12,428 nt of DNA from UBA4656 sp002405525 (GTDB taxonomy: Bacteria > Pseudomonadota > Gammaproteobacteria > Xanthomonadales > Ahniellaceae), in NCBI GenBank assembly GCA_036723735.1, contig DAIMGT010000089.1:1-12428 (forward strand), written 5' to 3'. A program made the translations under genes and the position numbers. A model generated the notes under the pieces. That model made no database searches, had not been told where the DNA came from, and worked only from the letters and a program-made list of their open reading frames with translations. Below are positions 1 through 6,144 of the stretch, in pieces (within the stretch, counting starts at the first letter, position 1; each line of letters begins with the position of its first letter).

Positions 1-1
1 C

Positions 2-703
2 TTCGACGGCATCGACGTGCTGCGCGACAAGGACGCCGTGCGCCGCACGCTGGGCTACCTGCCGCAGGACTTCGGCGTCTACCCGAAGGTCAGCGCCGAG
101 GACCTGCTGGACCACTTCGCCGCGCTCAAGGGCTACGCCGCGCGCAAGGAGCGCCGCGAGGTGGTCGAATCCCTGCTGCGCCAGACCAACCTGTGGGAGG
201 CGCGCAAGCGCAAGCTCGGCACCTACTCCGGCGGCATGCGCCAGCGCTTCGGCATCGCGCAGGCGCTGATCGGCAACCCCCGCCTGGTGATCGTGGACGA
301 ACCGACCGCCGGCCTCGACCCCGAGGAGCGCAACCGCTTCCTCAACCTGCTCAGCGAGATCGGCGAGCAGGTGGTGGTGATCCTGTCGACCCACATCGTC
401 GAGGACGTGACCGACCTCTGCCCGCGGATGGCGATCATCAACCGCGGCACGGTGCTGCTGACCGGCCGCCCGCAGGAGGCCATCGAGGCGCTCAGCGACC
501 GGGTGTGGAAGGCGACGGTCAGCAAGGCCTCGCTGGCCGACTATCAGGCGCGCTTCAACGTGCTTTCCACGCGCCTGGTCGGCGGCCAGCCGGTGATCCA
601 CGTCCACGCGGAGTCGCAGCCGGAGGCGGGATTCACGAAGATCGCGCCGGACCTCGAGGACGTCTACTTCCAGCGCCTGCGCCAGCACGCGCAGGCCGCC
701 TGA
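2..703 (+). CDS. ABC transporter ATP-binding protein (5'-truncated by the window)
   Basis: This is the cytoplasmic ATPase subunit of an ABC transporter, lacking its N-terminus because the reading frame is open at the left window edge; the Walker A loop should lie upstream. Visible in order are the Q-loop region (GYLPQDFGVYP), the ABC signature YSGGMRQR, Walker B with the catalytic Glu and D-loop (LVIVDEPTAGLD), and the switch histidine in STHIVEDV. A C-terminal tail of about 80 residues follows the core and ends in DLEDVYFQRL, typical of CcmA/ABC-2 type ATPases. The GTG at 17 is internal and not a start. The stop codon carries GAGG, which is the likely ribosome binding site of the permease-peptidase gene 12 bases downstream, so the two are almost certainly co-translated partners. 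The substrate cannot be inferred. Known from family: ATP hydrolysis drives the paired membrane protein. Confidence 0.95.
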   Translation, partial: FDGIDVLRDKDAVRRTLGYLPQDFGVYPKVSAEDLLDHFAALKGYAARKERREVVESLLRQTNLWEARKRKLGTYSGGMRQRFGIAQALIGNPRLVIVDEPTAGLDPEERNRFLNLLSEIGEQVVVILSTHIVEDVTDLCPRMAIINRGTVLLTGRPQEAIEALSDRVWKATVSKASLADYQARFNVLSTRLVGGQPVIHVHAESQPEAGFTKIAPDLEDVYFQRLRQHAQAA

Positions 704-715
704 GGACGCGCCCCG

Positions 716-3700
716 ATGTTCGGCGAATTCTTCCGCTTCGAGCTGCGCTACCAGCTCAGCTCACCCCTGCTGTGGCTGGTGGCCGCGGTGTTCGGCCTGC
801 TGGCCTTCGGCGCTACTTCGTCCGATGCGATCCAGGTCGGCAGTGCGATCGGCAACGTGCACCGCAATGCGCCGACCGTGATCGCCAACATGTTCGGCGT
901 GTTCAGCCTGCTGGGGCTGTTCCTGATCGTGATCTTCATCGCCAACGGCCTGCTGCGCGACCACGAGTTCGGCACCGCGGAGCTGTTCTTCGCCACCCCG
1001 ATGCGCAAGGCGGATTACCTCTTCGGCCGCTTCGCGGCGGGGCTGCTGGCCTGCCTGGTGATCTTCGCCGGGGTGGCGATCGGCATGATCGCCGGCCAGT
1101 TCATGCCGTGGATCGACCCCAAGCGGCTGGGCGCGTTCTCGCTCGATCCCTTCCTGTGGTCGTTCGCCGTGCTGGTGCTGCCGAACCTGCTGTTCGGCGG
1201 CGCGCTGCTGGCGCTGCTGGCGGCGGTCACGCGCAGCCTGCTGATGGTCTATGTCGGCATCCTCGCCTTCTTCGTGCTGTGGATCGTCGCCGGCAACCTG
1301 ACCCGCGAGATCGACAACGCCTGGGTTGCCGCGCTGATCGACCCCTTCGGCCTGCGCGCGATGGGCCGCGCGGTGCGCTACTGGTCGGTCGAGGAGCGCA
1401 ACACGCGCCTGCCCGAGATGGCCGGCTACCTGATCGCCAACCGCGCGCTATGGAGTGCGGTGGCACTGGCCCTGTTGGCGGCGACTTTCAAGCTGTTCAA
1501 GCCGATGCGGGCAGGCACAGGCTCGGGCCGCCCTGCGATGCGCAAGACGGCTCGCGCGTCCGCCGCCGCCGAGACCAACGGGCTGCCGCAGGTCAGTGCC
1601 GCCCACCCGCCGCGCCGCTTCGACCTGCGCACCGCGCTGGCACAGTTCTGGCGCCTGCTGAAGTTCGACACCTGGGGCGTGCTGCGCAGCGTGCCGTTCC
1701 TGGTGATGCTCATCTTCGGCGTGGTGAACTTCACCGGCGGGGCGCAGTTCGTCGATTCCCTGTTCGGCACCAAGGTCTATCCGGTCACCTACCTGATGCT
1801 GGAGGCCCTGCAGGACAGCATGGGGTTGTTCCTGTTCCTGATCGTGACCTTCTACGCCGGCGAACTGGTGTGGAAGGAGCGGCAGGCGAAGATCAGCGAT
1901 GTGTCCGACGCGCTGCCGGTGCCCGACTGGGTGCCGCTGGCGGCCAAGTGCGGCGCGGTGCTGGCGGTGGTGGTGGCGTTCGGTGCGGTCGGCGTGCTCG
2001 CCGGCATGGGCTTCCAACTGTTCCGCGGCTACACCCAGTTCGAGCCGGGCGTATATGCCGCCTCGATCGCTATCGGATCGATGCCCTTCGTGCTGATCGG
2101 CCTGCTCGGCGTCGCGGTGCAGGTGTTCACGCACAACAAGTTCGCCGGATACCTGGTGGTGATCCTGGTCTACGTCTCGCAAATCGTGCTCGGACTGCTC
2201 GACGTCGATCACAACCTCGTGCAGTTCGGAAGTGCGCCGATCGCGCCCTATTCCGACATGAACGGTTTCGGCCATTACCTCGTCGGCTGGGCCTGGCCCA
2301 CGTTCTACTGGCTGCTGTTCGTCGGCGCGCTGCTGCTGCTGGCCGCGGCGTTCTGGGTACGCGGCACGGCACCGTCGGGCCGCGAGCGGCGGCGCCAGGC
2401 CGCCGCCCGGCTGCGTGGGCCGCTGGGTGCGGCGCTGGCTGCGACCGTCGCCGTCTGGGCCGGGGTCGGCGGCTGGGTGTTCTGGAACACCAATGTGGTC
2501 AACGACTACGTGTCCGGCGATACCTTGCTCGACCAGCAGGCCCGCTACGAAAAAGACTACGCGCAGTATGCCGGCCTGCCGCAGCCGCGCATCCTAGCGA
2601 TGGACACCGAGGTCGACATCCGCCCCGAGACGCGCAGCGTCACGATCCGCGGCAACTACCGCCTGGTGAACCAGCACACGGTCCCGATCGAGACCTTCCA
2701 CGTGCAGACGCCGTCGGCGATCGAACTGGCCTCGATCGACTTCGCACCGCACACGCTCGACCGTTTCGACGAGCCGCTGGGCTACCGCATCTACCGCCTG
2801 CGCGAGCCGATGGCGCCCGGGGCCGAGATGACCCTGCGCTTCGAGGTGCGCGGCGGCGAACGCGGCTTCGGCAACAACGTGCTGCAGACGCAGGTGGTCG
2901 GCAACGGCACCTTCTTCAACTCCAGCGTGCTGCCGTCGTTCGGCTACAACCGCAACGGCCAGATCGTCGACCGCAACGAGCGCCGCAAGCGCGGGCTGGG
3001 CGAGGTGCCGCGGATGGCGAAGCTGGAGGACGATGCCGCGCGTGCCAACACCTACATCAGCGACGACGCCGACTGGATCGACTTCCGCACCAAGGTCTGC
3101 ACCGCGCCGGACCAGATCGCGCTGGCGCCGGGCTACCTGGAGGCCGAGACGACCGAGAACGGTCGACGGTGCTTCGCCTACGCGATGGACCGCCCGATGC
3201 TGCCCTTCTTCGCCTGGCTGTCGGCGCGCTGGGAGGTCAAGAAGGACAGTTGGAACGGCATCCCGGTCGAGGTTTATTTCCACAAGACCCATCCGTACAA
3301 CGTCGACCGCATGATCGAGGCAACCAAGGACTCGCTGGACTACTTCACGGCGAACTTCACGCCCTACCAGCACAAGCAGGTGCGGATCATCGAGTTCCCG
3401 CGCTATGCGCGCTTCGCGCAGAGCTTCGCCAACACCATCCCGTTCTCGGAGTCGATCGGCTTCATCGCCGATCTGCGCGACGAGGACGCGATCGACTACG
3501 TGTACTACGTGACCTCGCACGAGGTGGCGCACCAGTGGTGGGCCCACCAGGTGATCGGCGCCGACATGCAGGGCTCGACCGTGCTCAGCGAGTCGCTGTC
3601 GCAGTATTCGGCGCTGATGGTGATGGAGAAGAAGTACGGCCGCGAGAAGATGCGCCGGTTCCTGCGGTACGAGCTCGACCGCTACCTCAGCGACCGCAGC

Positions 3701-4312
3701 GGCGAGCTGGTGGAGGAACTGCCGCTGTACCGGGTGGAGGACCAGCAGTACGTCCACTATCGCAAGGGCTCGCTGGTGTTCTACCGCCTGCGCGAGGAGA
3801 TGGGCGAGGAAGCGCTCAATCGCGCGCTCAAGCGCTACCTGGAGGACAAAGGGTTCCAGCAGCCGCCCTACACCACCTCGGCGGAACTGCTGGACTACAT
3901 CCGCGCCGAGGCGCCGGCCGAGGCACAGGCGGTGATCACCGACCTGTTCCAGAAGATCACCTTCTACGACAACCGCGTGGTCGATGCCACGGCGAAGCAG
4001 CGCGCCGACGGGCGCTGGGATGTCACGCTCTCGCTGAAGGCCGCCAAGCTCTACAGCGACGGACTCGGCAAGGAGACGCCAGCGGCGATCGATGACGTGG
4101 TCGAGCTCGCGGTGTTCGCGCGCGCGCCGGGCGCGAAGGAAAGCGACGAGAAGGTGCTGTTCCTGGAGCGGCGCCGGATCACGGAAGCCGAGCCGACGAT
4201 CACGGTCACCGTGGACGAACAGCCCTTCGAGGCCGGCTTCGACCCGTACAACAAGCTGATCGACCGCGTGCCGTCGGACAACCGCAAACGGATCGACGTG
4301 GTCGAACCCTGA
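716..4312 (+). CDS. ABC-2-like permease fused to a C-terminal M1-family zinc peptidase
   Basis: A 1198-residue membrane protein. Residues about 1-265 form a first membrane half with hydrophobic segments near 18-33, 58-80, 105-128, 147-171, 175-195 and 244-262. A charged linker (about 270-305) leads to a second half (about 310-600) that contains the segment FYAGELVWKERQAKISD. From about residue 626 the protein becomes a soluble, presumably periplasmic, M1-like domain with the zinc motif H935-E936-V-A-H939, followed by QWW, a third-ligand Glu most likely at E959 in LSESLSQY, and Y1015 in HYRKG, which matches the catalytic Tyr of M1 enzymes. The ATG at 716 is preceded by GAGG overlapping the ATPase stop. 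Peptidase activity is inferred from retained catalytic residues. Odd points: 19 rather than 18 residues separate HEXXH from the Glu, and PFSES (909-913) stands where GXMEN is expected. The gene sits in an operon with the upstream ATPase. Similar permease/aminopeptidase fusions are annotated in other genomes, but I know of no defined substrate. Confidence 0.9.
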   Translation: MFGEFFRFELRYQLSSPLLWLVAAVFGLLAFGATSSDAIQVGSAIGNVHRNAPTVIANMFGVFSLLGLFLIVIFIANGLLRDHEFGTAELFFATPMRKADYLFGRFAAGLLACLVIFAGVAIGMIAGQFMPWIDPKRLGAFSLDPFLWSFAVLVLPNLLFGGALLALLAAVTRSLLMVYVGILAFFVLWIVAGNLTREIDNAWVAALIDPFGLRAMGRAVRYWSVEERNTRLPEMAGYLIANRALWSAVALALLAATFKLFKPMRAGTGSGRPAMRKTARASAAAETNGLPQVSAAHPPRRFDLRTALAQFWRLLKFDTWGVLRSVPFLVMLIFGVVNFTGGAQFVDSLFGTKVYPVTYLMLEALQDSMGLFLFLIVTFYAGELVWKERQAKISDVSDALPVPDWVPLAAKCGAVLAVVVAFGAVGVLAGMGFQLFRGYTQFEPGVYAASIAIGSMPFVLIGLLGVAVQVFTHNKFAGYLVVILVYVSQIVLGLLDVDHNLVQFGSAPIAPYSDMNGFGHYLVGWAWPTFYWLLFVGALLLLAAAFWVRGTAPSGRERRRQAAARLRGPLGAALAATVAVWAGVGGWVFWNTNVVNDYVSGDTLLDQQARYEKDYAQYAGLPQPRILAMDTEVDIRPETRSVTIRGNYRLVNQHTVPIETFHVQTPSAIELASIDFAPHTLDRFDEPLGYRIYRLREPMAPGAEMTLRFEVRGGERGFGNNVLQTQVVGNGTFFNSSVLPSFGYNRNGQIVDRNERRKRGLGEVPRMAKLEDDAARANTYISDDADWIDFRTKVCTAPDQIALAPGYLEAETTENGRRCFAYAMDRPMLPFFAWLSARWEVKKDSWNGIPVEVYFHKTHPYNVDRMIEATKDSLDYFTANFTPYQHKQVRIIEFPRYARFAQSFANTIPFSESIGFIADLRDEDAIDYVYYVTSHEVAHQWWAHQVIGADMQGSTVLSESLSQYSALMVMEKKYGREKMRRFLRYELDRYLSDRSGELVEELPLYRVEDQQYVHYRKGSLVFYRLREEMGEEALNRALKRYLEDKGFQQPPYTTSAELLDYIRAEAPAEAQAVITDLFQKITFYDNRVVDATAKQRADGRWDVTLSLKAAKLYSDGLGKETPAAIDDVVELAVFARAPGAKESDEKVLFLERRRITEAEPTITVTVDEQPFEAGFDPYNKLIDRVPSDNRKRIDVVEP

Positions 4313-4320
4313 CCGCGGAC

Positions 4321-4349
4321 CCCGGGAGCCTCGGCATGGGGCTCCCGGG
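4321..4349 (+). terminator. Strong GC hairpin after the permease-peptidase gene
   Basis: A perfect 10-bp inverted repeat, CCCGGGAGCC at 4321-4330 and GGCTCCCGGG at 4340-4349, closes a 9-base loop and begins 8 bases after the stop codon. It is followed by G-rich sequence, not a T-run, so it is not a classical Rho-independent terminator. It may act as a 3'-end stabiliser or as part of a Rho-dependent stop. Its place between two unrelated operons supports a boundary role. Confidence 0.5.
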
Positions 4350-4387
4350 TGGGGTGGGGGCAGCGCGCGGCGCGACGCCGCGCCGGC

Positions 4388-4393
4388 TACGAT
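4388..4393 (+). promoter_or_regulatory. Candidate -10 element for hemW (possible leaderless start)
   Basis: TACGAT matches the sigma-70 -10 consensus at four of six positions. Six bases separate it from the A of the hemW ATG at 4400, so transcription starting at the usual distance would begin at or next to the start codon. There is no convincing -35 hexamer 17 bases upstream (GCGCGG) and no Shine-Dalgarno sequence before the ATG, which fits a leaderless mRNA but does not prove one. Confidence 0.4.
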
Positions 4394-4399
4394 GTGCGA

Positions 4400-5539
4400 A
4401 TGCACATTCCGCTGTCGCTATACATCCACATCCCGTGGTGCGTGCGCAAATGTCCGTATTGCGACTTCAACTCGCACGAGCGCGCGGGCGCGCTGCCGGT
4501 CGACGACTACGTCGCGGCACTCGAAGCCGACCTCGCCGCCGACGCGCCGTACGCCGCCGGCCGCCGCATCGACACCGTGTTCTTCGGTGGCGGCACGCCG
4601 AGCCTGTTCCCGCCCGAGGCCATCGGGCGGATCCTCGAGGCGGTCGACCGCCTCGTGCCCTTCGCGGCCGACGCCGAGGTCACGCTGGAGGCCAATCCGG
4701 GCACCATCGAGCACGGCCGCTTCGAGGGCTATCGCGCGGCAGGCGTCAATCGCGTCTCCTTCGGCGTGCAGTCCTTCGACGACGAGGCACTCGCGCGCAT
4801 CGGCCGCATCCACGACGCGGACGAGGCGCGCCGCGCGGTGCGCGAGGCGCAGGACGCCGGGCTCGATAACCTCAACATCGACCTGATGTACGCCCTGCCG
4901 GGGCAGGACCTCGAGAGTGCGCTGCACGACGTGGCGCAGGCCGTGGCGCTCGCGCCGACGCATGTCTCGCACTATCAGCTCACGCTGGAGCCGAACACCC
5001 TGTTCGCCGCGAAGCCACCGAAACTGCCCGACGACGACGCGGCCTGGGCGATGCAGGAGGCCTGCGAGGCCGCGCTCGCTGCGGCCGGCTACGCGCAGTA
5101 CGAGGTCTCGGCCTATGCGAAGGATGGAAGACGCTGCCGGCACAACCTCGCGTACTGGTCGTTCGCCGACTACCTCGGCATCGGCGCCGGCGCCCACGGC
5201 AAAGCCACTCGATCGGACGGCGCGGTGCTGCGCACCCGCAAGGCGGCGCTGCCGCGCTCCTACCTCGAGCGCGCGGCCGCGCGGCAGCGATTCGGCACGA
5301 CCGAACCGGTGGCGCGAGAACAACTGCCCTTCGAGTTCATGCTCAACGTGCTGCGCCTGCTCGATGGTTTCCCGGAGGACGACTTCAGCGCGCGGACCGG
5401 CCTGCCGATCGACGCGATCCGACCCACCCTCGACGCAGCCTTCGCGCGCGGCTGGCTGGAATCGCGTGACGGGCGCATCCGCGCCACCGCGCTCGGCCAG
5501 CGCTTCCTCAACGACGTGATCGGATCCTTCCTGCCATGA
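4400..5539 (+). CDS. hemW: Radical SAM haem chaperone HemW
   Basis: A 379-residue radical SAM protein of the HemW family, long misannotated as oxygen-independent coproporphyrinogen III oxidase. In E. coli and Lactococcus it binds haem and is implicated in delivering it to respiratory enzymes. The N-terminus LSLYIHIPWCVRKCPYCDFN is nearly that of E. coli HemW and has the 4Fe-4S-binding CX3CX2C at C14, C18 and C21. FFGGGTPSLF (SAM/glycine-rich), NIDLMYALPGQ and the HemW signature HNLAYW follow. The extra upstream cysteine of true HemN is absent, supporting HemW over HemN. The ATG at 4400 is chosen because homology starts there; the frame is open to 4349 but encodes arginine-rich non-conserved sequence. 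No ribosome binding site precedes it, and a -10-like TACGAT lies 6 bases upstream. The TGA overlaps the ATG of the next gene (ATGA), implying translational coupling. Confidence 0.96.
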   Translation: MHIPLSLYIHIPWCVRKCPYCDFNSHERAGALPVDDYVAALEADLAADAPYAAGRRIDTVFFGGGTPSLFPPEAIGRILEAVDRLVPFAADAEVTLEANPGTIEHGRFEGYRAAGVNRVSFGVQSFDDEALARIGRIHDADEARRAVREAQDAGLDNLNIDLMYALPGQDLESALHDVAQAVALAPTHVSHYQLTLEPNTLFAAKPPKLPDDDAAWAMQEACEAALAAAGYAQYEVSAYAKDGRRCRHNLAYWSFADYLGIGAGAHGKATRSDGAVLRTRKAALPRSYLERAAARQRFGTTEPVAREQLPFEFMLNVLRLLDGFPEDDFSARTGLPIDAIRPTLDAAFARGWLESRDGRIRATALGQRFLNDVIGSFLP

Positions 5540-5727
5540 GCACTGCATGGGTGACACTGCACTGCCCCTATTGCGGCGAGGGCTTCGACAGCCGGATCGA
5601 CCTGTCCGAGGGCGACACGACCTACACCGAGGACTGCGCGGTCTGCTGCCGCCCGATCGTGGTCTCGGTGCGGGTCGAGGACGACGAGACCCTCGGCGAG
5701 GTCCGCACCCGCCGCGAACAGGACTGA
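5536..5727 (+). CDS. CPXCG-motif cysteine-rich protein
   Basis: A 63-residue acidic protein with two cysteine clusters, CPYCGE near the N-terminus (residues 10-15) and DCAVCCRPI (about residues 33-41). Together they form a likely zinc-ribbon of the CPXCG cysteine-rich family, whose function is undefined. Five cysteines are present; a four-cysteine metal site would leave one of the CC pair spare. The ATG overlaps the hemW stop in ATGA and no independent Shine-Dalgarno is seen, so expression probably depends on ribosomes finishing hemW. The link to hemW suggests, as inference only, a role near metal or haem/Fe-S handling. The acidic C-terminal half (VEDDETLGEV) is probably exposed. Confidence 0.9.
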   Translation: MSTAWVTLHCPYCGEGFDSRIDLSEGDTTYTEDCAVCCRPIVVSVRVEDDETLGEVRTRREQD

Positions 5728-5731
5728 CGCG

Positions 5732-5748
5732 GGGGAGCGCGCGTCCCC
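5732..5748 (+). terminator. Weak hairpin after the hemW operon
   Basis: GGGGA at 5732-5736 can pair with TCCCC at 5744-5748 around a 7-base GC-alternating loop, starting 5 bases after the stop of the CPXCG gene. No T-run follows. It marks the operon end weakly at best. Confidence 0.3.
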
Positions 5749-5761
5749 ACGAATGTCAACG

Positions 5762-5791
5762 TTGCATCGAAGCCGCGCACGCCCCTAGAGT
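5762..5791 (+). promoter_or_regulatory. Candidate promoter of the riboswitch-btuB transcript
   Basis: TTGCAT (5762-5767) resembles a -35 box and TAGAGT (5786-5791) a -10 box, with an 18-base spacer. The expected transcription start, about 5798, falls just before the riboswitch aptamer begins, which is the arrangement expected for a B12-controlled transcript. The stretch is also the least GC-rich part of the gap. Confidence 0.5.
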
Positions 5792-5800
5792 CCCGCCATC

Positions 5801-5982
5801 GGAAGGTGCCTGCATCCACGCGATGCGGGTGAAACGGGAAGCCGGTGCGAATCCGGCGCTGCCCCCGCAACGGTGAGTCGGCACGACGTCGCCCATCCAG
5901 CCACTGCGCGCGAGCGTGGGAAGGCGGGCGACGGGGCACCGCGAGGTGCCACCGACGAGTCCGGAGACCGGCCTGCCGACCG
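5801..5982 (+). ncRNA. Cobalamin riboswitch aptamer (B12 element)
   Basis: Most of the conserved blocks of the cobalamin riboswitch are readable in order. GGTGAAACGGGAA (5828-5840) is followed by the GGTGCGAATCCGGCGCTGCC block from 5844 and its CCCCGCAACGGTGA continuation to 5876. GCCACTG lies at 5900-5906 and TGGGAAGGC at 5917-5925. The 3' B12 box AGTCCGGAGACCGGCCTGCC starts at 5958. An upstream hairpin (GCATC 5812-5816 with GATGC 5822-5826) forms the 5' arm region. The element binds adenosylcobalamin or a related cobalamin in the nascent mRNA and normally lowers expression of the downstream gene. Here that gene is a B12 outer-membrane receptor, an independent confirmation. Outer borders are approximate because the P1 helix was judged by eye. 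Confidence 0.95.
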
Positions 5983-6144
5983 TGCCGCAGCCTCCCGCCG
6001 CGGCGCGGGCCGGTTCGCGCTGCGGTGGGCAGCGGCGGATGGGTTCGCCCGCCGACCGAGACCGCGTCCGCGCGCGCCCGCCGCCGAAGCTCCGCCGCAC
6101 GCCCCGGCAAGACGCGCGGGTGTGCGTTGCGAGGAGCTCCATCG
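5983..6144 (+). promoter_or_regulatory. btuB: Structured expression platform between riboswitch and btuB
   Basis: This 162-base non-coding stretch completes the 417-base gap from 5728. It holds CCGCAGC (5985-5991) pairing with GCTGCGG (6019-6025) around an inner GC hairpin, and CGGCGG (6033-6038) pairing with CCGCCG (6049-6054). No T-run follows any hairpin, so control by intrinsic termination is unlikely; translational control or Rho is more plausible. The start-site Shine-Dalgarno lies in GGAGCTCC (6133-6140), an 8-base perfect palindrome. AGCTCC at 6088-6093 is complementary to GGAGCT of that site and could hide it. Which helices exchange on B12 binding is inference. Confidence 0.6.

Noticed and set aside
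193..4095. A 3.9-kb stop-free frame on the + strand overlapping the ATPase and permease-peptidase genes
   Set aside because: Its translation is almost only Arg, Ala, Gly, Pro and Asp without any domain, while the two overlapping genes have clear motifs. Stop codons are scarce in shifted frames of GC-rich genes.
4349..4399. Upstream extension of hemW
   Set aside because: It encodes non-conserved arginine-rich residues and overlaps the terminator-like hairpin; homology starts at MHIPLSLYIHIPWC.
2594..4405. Long open frame on the minus strand opposite the M1 peptidase domain (603 codons)
   Set aside because: It mirrors the codon pattern of the + strand gene, has no recognisable motif and no promoter or ribosome site.
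5845..6144. N-terminal extension of btuB by 100 codons
   Set aside because: The extra codons are riboswitch and expression-platform sequence; the signal peptide and GAGGAG site place the start at 6145.
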